From: Streptomyces sp. NBC_01298
GTDB taxonomy: Bacteria; Actinomycetota; Actinomycetes; Streptomycetales; Streptomycetaceae
Length of the DNA stretch: 64,000 nt
Direction: 5' to 3'
NCBI RefSeq assembly: GCF_035978755.1
Contig: NZ_CP108414.1
Span: 62,001 to 126,000, forward strand
Both the position numbers and the translations under genes were made by a program. The notes beneath the pieces were generated by a model that saw nothing but the letters and a program-made list of their open reading frames with translations, was not told where the DNA came from and searched no databases. This document shows positions 8,501 through 14,948 of the stretch, in pieces (the stretch's first letter is position 1; each line of letters begins with the position of its first letter).

Positions 8501-8830
8501 TCACGAAGTGGTGCCGGGGACCTCCGAGGCACCGCCGGCCTTCACGGCCTCGACGACACGTTCGTGGAACGCGGCGAGGCCGCCGGGTGGGAGCGGGGTG
8601 GGGCTGCCGGTGAGGGTGTACCACTCCTCCGCGCCGGTGTACTGGATCCGCACCAGCGCTGTGCCGTCCGGGCCGGCCTCGGTCGTCAGGGTGACGTCGC
8701 CGGTGATGACGCCAACCTCGTCCGTCATCGCCCCGCCCGGCCCCGCCTTCACGTGGTCGGTCAACGGGACCGACCCCTCCGGCACGGCACCGTCGTCAGG
8801 CTGTCGCGTGTTGTCGGGCTGGTCGGTCAT
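8501..8830 (-). CDS. Conserved hypothetical protein, translationally coupled to a nuclease remnant
   Basis: The 109-aa product (MTDQPDNTRQPDDGAVPEG...) is acidic and soluble, with a C-terminal stretch GTALVRIQYTGAEEWYTLTG and LPPGGLAAFHERVVEAVKAG. I know no named domain. I chose the ATG at 8830 because it overlaps the stop of the preceding nuclease remnant as ATGA, implying coupling; a second in-frame ATG two codons upstream (8836) is inside that gene. Genes of this type may act as a partner or immunity protein of the secreted nuclease, but that is inference from the coupling alone. Confidence 0.6.
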   Translation of the reverse strand: MTDQPDNTRQPDDGAVPEGSVPLTDHVKAGPGGAMTDEVGVITGDVTLTTEAGPDGTALVRIQYTGAEEWYTLTGSPTPLPPGGLAAFHERVVEAVKAGGASEVPGTTS

Positions 8831-9107
8831 GAGCACGTCTCCATCATCTCGGTCAGCTTCTTCTTCTCCGCCTCGGTCCCCGTCAGCTGGTACGTGGACT
8901 CACGTTCGTCCACGCCGTCGCGTACGTGCACCAGTAGCCCTTGGCCGGGGGCTGCCAGTCCTCGGGCCCTTGGTCGCCCTTTCCGCGGTTCGTCGCCGCG
9001 GACACCGCGAGGAGCTGAGGGCGGGGCAGGTCGTTCGCGAACTGCTTACGCTGCTCGGCCGTCCAGGATCCGGCGCCCGATCGCCGGGCATTGGCGAGGG
9101 GCACCAT
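8827..9107 (-). pseudogene. HNH (DUF1524-like) nuclease remnant, N-truncated and frameshifted
   Basis: The frame reads MVPLANARRSGAGSWTAEQR, KQFANDLPRPQLLAVSAATN, RGKGDQGPEDW and YWCTYATAWTNV, then shifts (near 8895) to STYQLTGTEAEKKKLTEMM and ETCS, ending TGA at 8827-8829. The signal peptide and the first half are absent. The C-terminal tail differs from the other two copies, so this is a separate paralogue. Its stop overlaps the start of the 109-aa gene. Confidence 0.6.
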
Positions 9108-9172
9108 GGAATGCGGTAGAGCCCATCACGGTGGGCGACCGTGCCTCCCTGCACCAGCAGAGCTCCTGCCCT

Positions 9173-9430
9173 CTACGCGACCCAGCAATACACAGCATGG
9201 TCGTTTGCTTCTGCCCCACCGGCCAGAGCTCCCAAGCTTCCCGGCATCTCGACCGCCACCTCAGATCCGATCTCCTCGCCGTCCACGGCCCGCTGCCTGG
9301 CCCACTCCGTGGCGAACCCACGCAGTCGGGCAGATTCCGCCTCGTCCAGAGCATCCACCAGACGGGCCGAGAGCGCGAAGACAACACATCCACCATCGTC
9401 CGCACCAGCGACAATCCGCGGTTCACCGGC
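9173..9430 (-). pseudogene. Conserved hypothetical protein, start not identifiable
   Basis: The frame encodes GEPRIVAGADDGGCVVFALS, ARLVDALDEAESARLRGFAT, EWARQRAVDGEEIGSEVAVE and ends NDHAVYCWVA. The last residues (YCWVA) recur in Streptomyces hypotheticals of about 90 aa. No ATG, GTG or TTG sits at a sensible place with a ribosome site; the 5' end probably has been lost or shifted. Just upstream another frame ends VEWECLVCGDDFEEH (stop near 9432), the probable tail of a neighbouring gene whose body I cannot trace. Confidence 0.4.
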
Positions 9431-9905
9431 CTCAGTGCTCCTCGAAGTCGTCGCCGCAGACGAGGCACTCCCACTCCACCGCGGTCCGTTCGGAATCGAA
9501 GCTGCCGAATGAAACAGACTCAAAAGCGAGCCCCGGTCCGCCCCTGACAACGCGGGCGGCAGCCGCATCGTCCGGTGCCACGAAGTCACCCCGGTGGGGT
9601 CCGAGGCTCCCGCGCCCGTGGTCCGGGCCAACCTGCGGAGCAAGTCCGGGAGCCCGTCCGAGGGGCAGCAGGTCGCCTTCACGCTCGAACTCGGTGCCGT
9701 CCGGTTCGAGGCCGGAGACGTGCGCCCCTGACCGGCCGGAGCCTGCCGGACCGGGCGCGCAGCATGGTGCGGGTCTCCTTCGCCGCCGCTGCGACGCCTC
9801 ACCACAACGCGATGCCGTAGTGCCGAGCGGCCCCGCCCCCTCTCGCGGACAGGTCTTCCCATGGCTGGTGACACCGGCCCCCTGCACACGCTGGAGATGG
9901 TGACA
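9431..9905. other. Eroded stretch without a complete gene
   Basis: The minus strand holds the ~35-codon tail ending CLVCGDDFEEH. The plus strand at 9632-9731 reads SKSGSPSEGQQVAFTLELGA then VRFEAGDVRP, vaguely like the end of a cold-shock domain protein, but without a start or a core. I regard both as remnants. Confidence 0.35.
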
Positions 9906-9933
9906 ATTCCGGCCCCCAAATCAGGGCCGGAAT
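9906..9933. terminator. Inverted repeat, probable terminator
   Basis: ATTCCGGCCC and its complement form a perfect 10-bp stem around an 8-nt loop, 12 bp after the stop of the minus-strand gene at 9946-10467. Confidence 0.65.
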
Positions 9934-9945
9934 CCGGAAGCGGCC

Positions 9946-10467
9946 CTACTCGACGACGACGTCGTTGCAGGGCTTCGCCGGCGGGGCCACCGCGCTGCGA
10001 GCATCGCGCCAGCGGGCCACCTCGCCCTCGACGCCGCCCTTGGCGAGCGCGCTGTAGCCAGCCCACGGGCGCGGGTCGTTGTCGTCCATGTCGGTAAGGC
10101 CCACGACGTACTGGCGGCCCGGCTCGAGTACGACGTGCACCGGGTCATCGTGCACCGGCTCGCCCTTCGGGGTGACGCCCTGCGTCACGGTGAACGACTC
10201 GGGCACGGTGCCTTGCAGCGCCCGCAGGAGACGTACCTCGCTCGACCGGTAGGCGCTCCCCGACTCCTCCCACGACCTGGTGGTCCGTACGGCTTCCACC
10301 ACGGCCAGGCGCTCGAACTCGTCCGCGACGACCGCGTCCTTCGACAGATCCACGTCGCACACCGCGTGGCTCGTGCTCTCCGCACTGGCCAGCGCGTACC
10401 AGCCGCCGCCGGCGAGGAACACCCCGGACGCGATCCCGGCCACCATCCACACACGAGCACTCATCAT
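9946..10467 (-). CDS. Membrane-anchored or secreted hypothetical protein
   Basis: The 173-aa product begins MMSARVWMVAGIASGVFLAG with a hydrophobic segment to about residue 28, then an extracellular-type domain: AVCDVDLSKDAVVADEFERL, VRLLRALQGTVPESFTVTQG and VVLEPGRQYVVGLTDMDDND, ending PPAKPCNDVVVE. The order beta-rich domain plus two Cys suggests a small exported protein, perhaps tissue-inhibitor-of-metalloprotease-like (TIMP/NTR-like folds have an N-terminal Cys right after the signal and a LLRALxG strand), which would fit its position. Its ATG overlaps the stop of the metalloprotease gene (TGATG), so the two are coupled. The inhibitor idea is inference only. Confidence 0.65.
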   Translation of the reverse strand: MMSARVWMVAGIASGVFLAGGGWYALASAESTSHAVCDVDLSKDAVVADEFERLAVVEAVRTTRSWEESGSAYRSSEVRLLRALQGTVPESFTVTQGVTPKGEPVHDDPVHVVLEPGRQYVVGLTDMDDNDPRPWAGYSALAKGGVEGEVARWRDARSAVAPPAKPCNDVVVE

Positions 10468-11018
10468 CAGCCCCACAGCCGCTTGTAGTTGGCCTTGTCG
10501 ACGCCCTGAGGCACGTCGTAGGTGTCCTGGACGGTCGGCCACATCAGCGACTCCGTGGTCGCCTTCGCCTTGTGGCAGAGACCGAGCGCGTGCCCGAGCT
10601 CGTGGGCAACGACGCTCTTGCGCCTTTTCGGCGCGTAGTCCTTCATCCGTGCCTTGTTGATGCTGATGTAGTCCGTCCACCCCGGGGCCGCCTTGTACTT
10701 CCAGATCGCGGCGGCCGCCTCCTTCGGGTCGTTGAACTCCTCGAAGTCCAGGTCGTTGACCGTGCCCGCCGTGTCCGCGAGGAGCTTGATCTTCGAGCCG
10801 GAGTACCGCCACGCGGAGATCGCGTGGTTGATCTCCGTGAGGTACGCGGCCGAGTCCGTGTACCGGATCTCGCCCGCGTCCACGGAGCTGAACGACGTGG
10901 ACTCCGACTCGCCCTTGAGGCACGGCGCCGGATCCACGGCGTGCGCCGGGCCGGGGGCGAGGAGCAGCAGCGCGGCGGCGGCCGATAACGCGGAGAGAGG
11001 ACGCTTCACCCTGTCCAC
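10467..11018 (-). CDS. Secreted metzincin-type zinc metalloprotease
   Basis: The 183-aa product has a Sec signal (residues 1-27, cleavage near AHA-VDP), a short propeptide-free domain and the zinc signature HELGHALGLCHK with H139, E140, H143 and H149 placed as in HExxHxxGxxH metzincins (snapalysin/matrixin group). A Met about 10 residues later (SLMWP) could be the Met-turn. The length matches small extracellular Streptomyces proteases. It starts at a GTG (11018). The downstream gene is translationally coupled and could be a partner or inhibitor. A strong hairpin lies 36 bp upstream. Confidence 0.85.
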   Translation of the reverse strand: MDRVKRPLSALSAAAALLLLAPGPAHAVDPAPCLKGESESTSFSSVDAGEIRYTDSAAYLTEINHAISAWRYSGSKIKLLADTAGTVNDLDFEEFNDPKEAAAAIWKYKAAPGWTDYISINKARMKDYAPKRRKSVVAHELGHALGLCHKAKATTESLMWPTVQDTYDVPQGVDKANYKRLWG

Positions 11019-11053
11019 GGTAGGGGCTCCGTACGCGGGGACGATCGTTTCAG

Positions 11054-11094
11054 CGCCGGGGCCCGGAAGACATATTGTCTTCCGGGCCCCGGCG
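11054..11094. promoter_or_regulatory. 18-bp perfect stem-loop in a divergent intergenic region
   Basis: CGCCGGGGCCCGGAAGAC is followed by ATATT and its exact complement. It lies between the metalloprotease start (minus) and the VanX-like start (plus), where no gene ends, so a terminator is unexpected. It could be an insulating hairpin, a leader structure of the metalloprotease mRNA, or the end of a lost gene. Confidence 0.5.
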
Positions 11095-11102
11095 TCGACG
11101 CC

Positions 11103-11130
11103 TAGTGCTGTGACCGGGAAGGTTCACCGG
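11103..11130 (+). repeat. Possible IS630-type end sequence
   Basis: TAGTGCTGTGACCGGGAAGG followed by TTCACCGG resembles, from memory, the terminal inverted repeat of IS630-family elements common in Streptomyces, flanked by the TA target dinucleotide. An IS630 transposase fragment lies 0.7 kb to the right. I cannot see the matching opposite end. Confidence 0.35.
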
Positions 11131-11155
11131 ATGAGTCCTGCGAGATGATCACGTC

Positions 11156-11818
11156 ATGAGTGAGATCGTCTTGATGTCGGATCCCAAGGTTGCCGCCATA
11201 CCCGTTGCGGAGTGCGGTGAACGTCTCGTAGACGTTCGCCGGGGCAAGTCGTTGTTGATCGATTCGCGCAAGCAGGACCCGGCAGATGCCTATGCGTATG
11301 TGCGGGAAGGTGTGGTGGAGCGGCTAATTGAGGCCCAAAAGCTTCTTCCGCACGGCTTGCGACTGCTGTTTGTTGAGGGTTACCGGCCACCCTCGCTTCA
11401 GCGCGCGTACTTCGAGGAGTACGCCGGCCAGCTGCGGGCCATCCATGCCGACTGGTCCGCCGAGCAGATCCACTCGGCGGCGAGTCGGTACGTATCACCG
11501 CCCGACATCGCTCCGCACAGCGCCGGCGCGGCTGTGGACCTCACCCTGGCTGATGCCGAGGGACGCGAGCTGGAGCTGGGCACCCGGATGAACGTAGACC
11601 CCGAGGAGAGTGACGGCGCCTGCTACACCCACGCCGCCAACATCAGCACGGAAGCCCGCGCGAATCGGAAGCTGCTGGGTTCCGTGCTCACTGCCGCGGG
11701 TCTGGTGAACTACCCCACCGAGTGGTGGCATTGGTCCTTTGGCGACCGATATTGGGCTCTGATCACTGGTGAGACCGCAGCCCTCTACGGCCCGACGGAG
11801 ATGGCCTCGTCAGCCTGA
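11156..11818 (+). CDS. VanX-like D-alanyl-D-alanine dipeptidase (peptidase M15D)
   Basis: The 220-aa protein carries the M15 zinc motifs. H121 and D128 sit in PHSAGAAVDLTL (SxHxxGxAxD), and E189 and H192 in YPTEWWHWSF (ExxH). The GLRLLFVEGYRPPSLQRAYF block with its Arg is also typical of VanX/DdpX. It should hydrolyse D-Ala-D-Ala in the cytoplasm; no signal peptide is present. In glycopeptide resistance VanX acts with VanH and VanA, but neither is nearby, so a role in dipeptide salvage or peptidoglycan recycling is as likely. It is flanked by an IS630-like end and an IS630 transposase fragment 20 bp after its stop, which may point to mobilisation. The ATG at 11156 gives the family length of about 200 aa. 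Confidence 0.85.
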   Translation: MSEIVLMSDPKVAAIPVAECGERLVDVRRGKSLLIDSRKQDPADAYAYVREGVVERLIEAQKLLPHGLRLLFVEGYRPPSLQRAYFEEYAGQLRAIHADWSAEQIHSAASRYVSPPDIAPHSAGAAVDLTLADAEGRELELGTRMNVDPEESDGACYTHAANISTEARANRKLLGSVLTAAGLVNYPTEWWHWSFGDRYWALITGETAALYGPTEMASSA

Positions 11819-11837
11819 CAGCCTGCTGGCCACCTGG

Positions 11838-12042
11838 TCACGCGGCAGCGGGGCGTCCGCCCCAGCGGATGCCTTTCTCGCTGCGGATGCGGGCGCGTTC
11901 GCGTCGTTGGGCAGCGAGGACGTCGGGGTGGCGGGCGTTCTGGTTGCGCGGATTCGCCAGTTGAGGTGGGCGGAGAGGTTGTCGAGGATCACGTGGATCG
12001 GGGCGCCGTCCGGGCGGGCGGCCCGGATCGTTCTCAGGGCGC
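11838..12042 (-). mobile_element. IS630-family transposase fragment with internal deletion
   Basis: The minus strand reads RTIRAARPDGAPIHVILDNL and SAHLNWRI (the DDE block with the second Asp in LDNLSAH). It then jumps, out of frame, to RNQNARHPDVLAAQRRERAR and IRSEKGIRWGGRP, the usual end. The missing middle includes the final catalytic Glu (SWANPIEAHF in relatives). It abuts the broken end of the photolyase-related gene. Confidence 0.75.
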
Positions 12043-12799
12043 CCGGCGGTCAGCATGGCGTCCTCGTGAGCGCCGAAGTCGGCGAGGCGGTGGGTGATGA
12101 AGTGGTCGAGCGCGGCCAGTGCCTCGCGGCGGCTCGCGGGAAACAGGCGGGGCCGTCGCGGCCCACGAAGGTGATGCCCTCTTCGCGTTCCCAGCGGTCC
12201 AGGTCCTGCCTGGCCCCTTCGTCGGTCTCGTCCTCGCGGGGACGGTACAAAGGCGGCGCGCCGAGTGTGGTGAGGCCGCGGGGCGGTGGCTCGCGGTTGT
12301 CGTGGTCCAGGTTCCACCGTCCTCCCGCCGGCCCGTCCCCTTCCATCAGGATGTCGTGAGTGCGCCGGGTGTGCTGGTAGAGGTTCTCCTGCAGAAGCCG
12401 CCTGCCCTGCTGCAGCGCGGCCCAGTCCGCGAACTCCCGGTGCCCGACCAGAAAGCCGCGGGCCGGGTGGACGGTGATGTGAGGGAGCGACGTCACCAGG
12501 GCGAGGGCGGCACGGGACGTGGGGTGGTGGACGGAGACGGGTGCGTCACCTACGGCCTGCAGCAGCCCTTCCCGATAGGTCTCCGCCTTGACGTACTGGG
12601 CTCGCTCACCCAGGTCTGCCGCCCGGTGGCGCATGGCGCTGAGCACGAGGTGGGCCTTGGCCCGGTGGAATCGGCGCCGCCGCAGAACCGCGAGGGACTC
12701 GATGAGCAGCCACCGGACGTTCCTCGGCGCCCCGCCCCCGGCGGTGGCGGTGAAGTGCGGTCCGAGCTGGTCTCCGAACAACCAGTGCACTGGGCTCAT
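12043..12799 (-). pseudogene. Cryptochrome/photolyase-related protein, truncated by IS630 and frameshifted
   Basis: The start MSPVHWLFGDQLGPHF is typical of the FeS-BCP/deoxyribodipyrimidine-photolyase-related group. It continues with a nucleotide-binding-like region (VLRRRRFHRAKAHLVLSAMR, RHRAADLGERAQYVKAETY) and the conserved WNLDHDNREPPP. Around 12140 one base is lost: FPASRREALAALDHFITHRL and ADFGAHEDAML follow in another frame. At about 12043 the gene is cut by IS630 sequence, so about half of a ~500-aa protein, including FAD- and FeS-binding Cys, is gone. The ATG at 12799 matches family starts; an upstream ATG at 12856 adds 19 unlike residues. Confidence 0.7.
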
Positions 12800-12905
12800 G
12801 CCCGCATCCAACCAACTCGGACCAGGCCGACGACGAACGACGCGGCCGTTCCACACGTTCGTACGCTCACGTCCACCGTCCCCCTCGCAGGGCTATCGCA
12901 GCGGG

Positions 12906-13484
12906 TCACATCGGCGTGAGGACGGTGTCGATGATGTTGACCGTGGCGTTGGCCGTCTGGACGTCGCCGCAGACGATCTTCGCTGTGCCGTTGACGGTGA
13001 AGCTCTCTCCGGATCCGGCAGTAGTCAGAGAACTACCCTCGAGGGTCTTGAAGGAGCCCTTGTCGAGCTGGTTCGGTGCGATCTTCTCGCCCACCACGTG
13101 GTAGGTGAGGATCTTGGTCAGTTCCGCCTTGTCGGCCAGGATCTTGTCCAGATCAGCCTTCGGGATCTTCGCGAACGCCTCGTTGGTCGGCGCGAACACG
13201 GTGATGTCCTTGGCGTTGTTCAGGGTGTCGACCAGACCGGCCTTCTTGACGGCCGTGACCAGCGTCGACAGGGCCGGGTTGTTGGACGCCGCAGTTGCCA
13301 CCGGGTCCTTCGCCATGCCGGCGAGACTGCCTGAGCCTTCCTTGGGTACTGACGCACAGGCCGGTCCGTACGGGTCCGCCTGAGGGGACTCGGCGAACGC
13401 CGGTACTGCCACGCCCAGCGCTAGGGGGAGAGCGAACGCTGCTGCCGCGAGTGCGGCGGTGCGGCGTACGTAGTGGATAGCCAT
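12906..13484 (-). CDS. Secreted fasciclin (FAS1) domain protein
   Basis: The 192-aa product has a Sec signal (RRTAALAAAAFALPLALGVA, cleavage near AFA-ESP) followed by one FAS1 domain: FAPTNEAFAKIPKADLDKIL is the H1 box, LTKILTYHVVGEKI the H2/YH box, and NATVNIIDTVLTPM the closing strand. This is the layout of the MPT70/MPB83-type exported actinobacterial adhesion proteins. GGAGGAGG precedes the ATG with good spacing. An AT-rich stretch containing an inverted repeat (13620-13633) is the probable promoter or operator. The gene is free-standing; cell-surface adhesion is the family role. Confidence 0.85.
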   Translation of the reverse strand: MAIHYVRRTAALAAAAFALPLALGVAVPAFAESPQADPYGPACASVPKEGSGSLAGMAKDPVATAASNNPALSTLVTAVKKAGLVDTLNNAKDITVFAPTNEAFAKIPKADLDKILADKAELTKILTYHVVGEKIAPNQLDKGSFKTLEGSSLTTAGSGESFTVNGTAKIVCGDVQTANATVNIIDTVLTPM

Positions 13485-13619
13485 GGCTTCCTCCTCCGAA
13501 TGGGTCTTCGGGGCTCTGCCGTTCGCTGAGGCGGCGCCTTGCCGGGCAGAGCACCTTCACTCTTGATTCGTCACCGGACACAGGAGTGATTGGTTCGGGT
13601 ATCGGCGACATCTTCTTAT

Positions 13620-13633
13620 TTGATATTCATCAA
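13620..13633 (-). promoter_or_regulatory. Palindrome in AT-rich promoter region of the fasciclin gene
   Basis: TTGATATTCATCAA (TTGAT-4-ATCAA) sits in an unusually AT-rich stretch about 140 bp before the fasciclin start. It resembles an operator half-site pair; the binding protein is unknown. Confidence 0.35.
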
Positions 13634-13686
13634 TACTTGGCTCCGAGGTTGCCATCGCTCGCGAGCGGCACGGCGTCGGTCGCCCG

Positions 13687-14127
13687 TCACCCGTGTCGGG
13701 CCTCGGCCGCGATGGGCAGTCGCTCCGCGACCTTGTCCGCGAGCGCCTCGAACTCCGACCGCAGGAAGGGTTCGGCAACTCTGGCAAGGCCCTTGAACCG
13801 CAGGGAGGCGGTATAGGTGAGCCGGGTCGCGGTCGCCGATCGCGGCTCGAACTTCATGACGTCCCTGGCGGCTACGGTCTTGTTCGCCCCCGCGAAGACG
13901 AGCTGGTGTGCATCGCGGGATTCCAGGACGTAGACCAGATCCGTGGTCCGCCCTCGAAATCGAGAGGTGTTGTTCCAGGTGGCCCCAGGCCGCACTGGCC
14001 CTTCGTCGGTCCGGACGCACCGTACGGTGCCCGGGTCCCAGTCCTGGGCATGACCGAAGTCCGCCAGGTAGGTGGCCAGGTCTTCCAGCGGAACTCCGAC
14101 GATGAAACCGCGCTGCACCGTGATCAC
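13687..14127 (-). CDS. SRPBCC-family (polyketide cyclase/START-like) protein
   Basis: The 146-aa product starts ITVQRGFIVGVPLEDLATYL with the first strand and helix of a helix-grip fold. It continues with DFGHAQDWDPGTVRCVRTDE, strands containing WNNTSRFRGRTTDLVYVLES and TRLTYTASLRFKGLARVAEP, and a long C-terminal helix (LRSEFEALADKVAERLPIAA). This is the SRPBCC pattern used for hydrophobic ligand binding. It starts at GTG 14127 with AAGGGGCG upstream. No neighbour suggests a pathway; a stress or lipid-related role is typical but unproven. Confidence 0.8.
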   Translation of the reverse strand: MITVQRGFIVGVPLEDLATYLADFGHAQDWDPGTVRCVRTDEGPVRPGATWNNTSRFRGRTTDLVYVLESRDAHQLVFAGANKTVAARDVMKFEPRSATATRLTYTASLRFKGLARVAEPFLRSEFEALADKVAERLPIAAEARHG

Positions 14128-14182
14128 TGTTTTTCGCCCCTTCTGCCGCCTCCGTCTCTACCGAAGCGCCCCGAGACTGCAC

Positions 14183-14808
14183 CTACTCTTCGCTCCACGG
14201 GCCGGCACCGGATGCATCCGACGCGGTTGGTTGCGTCCTTGTCGGCGTACAGAGGTAAGCGGCCGGTGCCGCCGGACGGAACCCCACGCCGATCGCCTCA
14301 AGATCCGGCTCATAGGCGCCGTGCCGGCGGGCGCACCGGGCCAGGTCCCGGTCGTGGCGGAACGCACCCCCTCGGGTGACGTGCCGGTCGAAGGCCCAGC
14401 CCTCGGTGCTCGGCACCTCGGCGGGCGCGCCCGGGTAGCCCGGGTAGCCCGGGTAGGGAGCGTAGACGGTTGAGGTCCACTCGTCGGCGTTACCCGCCAT
14501 GTCCAGCACCCCGAAAGGGCTGGCGCCCTTCGGGAACGAACGAGGGCGAGTCGTTCCCCGAGCCACCGGCAGTAGGCCGTCGCCGCCTCCCAGGCGACCC
14601 CGATGACCGGGTGGTCCGCCGGCCCCTGTGCGGCCGGGCGGCCGGTGGCTGCCGCGAAACGTGTCCACTGGCCGACCGTGACCGGGGTGCGGGCGATCCG
14701 GAACGCCGGGACGTGGATCTCCGCACGTGGGGCTTCCTTCATGTACCTCACCCCCGGGCAGCCGATGGTCCGACCGCGACAGGCAAGGGGGTGTCCCAGC
14801 CTTTTCAC
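14183..14808 (-). pseudogene. Formylglycine-generating-enzyme (SUMF1/EgtB-type) gene, internally deleted
   Basis: The first part reads AEIHVPAFRIARTPVTVGQW, TRFAAATGRP and DHPVIGVAWEAATAYCRWLG. After a frame change near 14540 it continues FPKGASPFGVLDMAGNADEW, TSTVYAPYPGYPGYPGAPAE, HVTRGGAFRHDRDLARCARR and IGVGFRPA. These are the start and end blocks of the FGE-sulfatase fold; the central block (LPTEAEWEYAARG-like) is missing. A 9-bp repeat cccgggtag occurs three times in a row at 14431-14457. It is not functional as it stands. Confidence 0.7.
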
Positions 14809-14948
14809 CGGTTCGGCCGTACCGCACCCGCTCGTGGGCGCTGCCGTAGCCGGCCTCGACTCAGCGGGACCTCCGGGCCGAGCACGGCCCGCGCGCCCTC
14901 ATACAGACCGGACGAGTCGGCCTCGCAGCCCGGCGGGGCTTCAACTGG

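Noticed and set aside
9632..9731. Possible cold-shock-domain tail on the plus strand
   Set aside because: Only ~30 residues, no start, and the resemblance is weak; kept as a remark in the eroded stretch.
11156..11818. A vanHAX-type glycopeptide resistance operon
   Set aside because: Only the VanX-like gene is present; no VanH dehydrogenase, VanA ligase or VanRS pair lies nearby.
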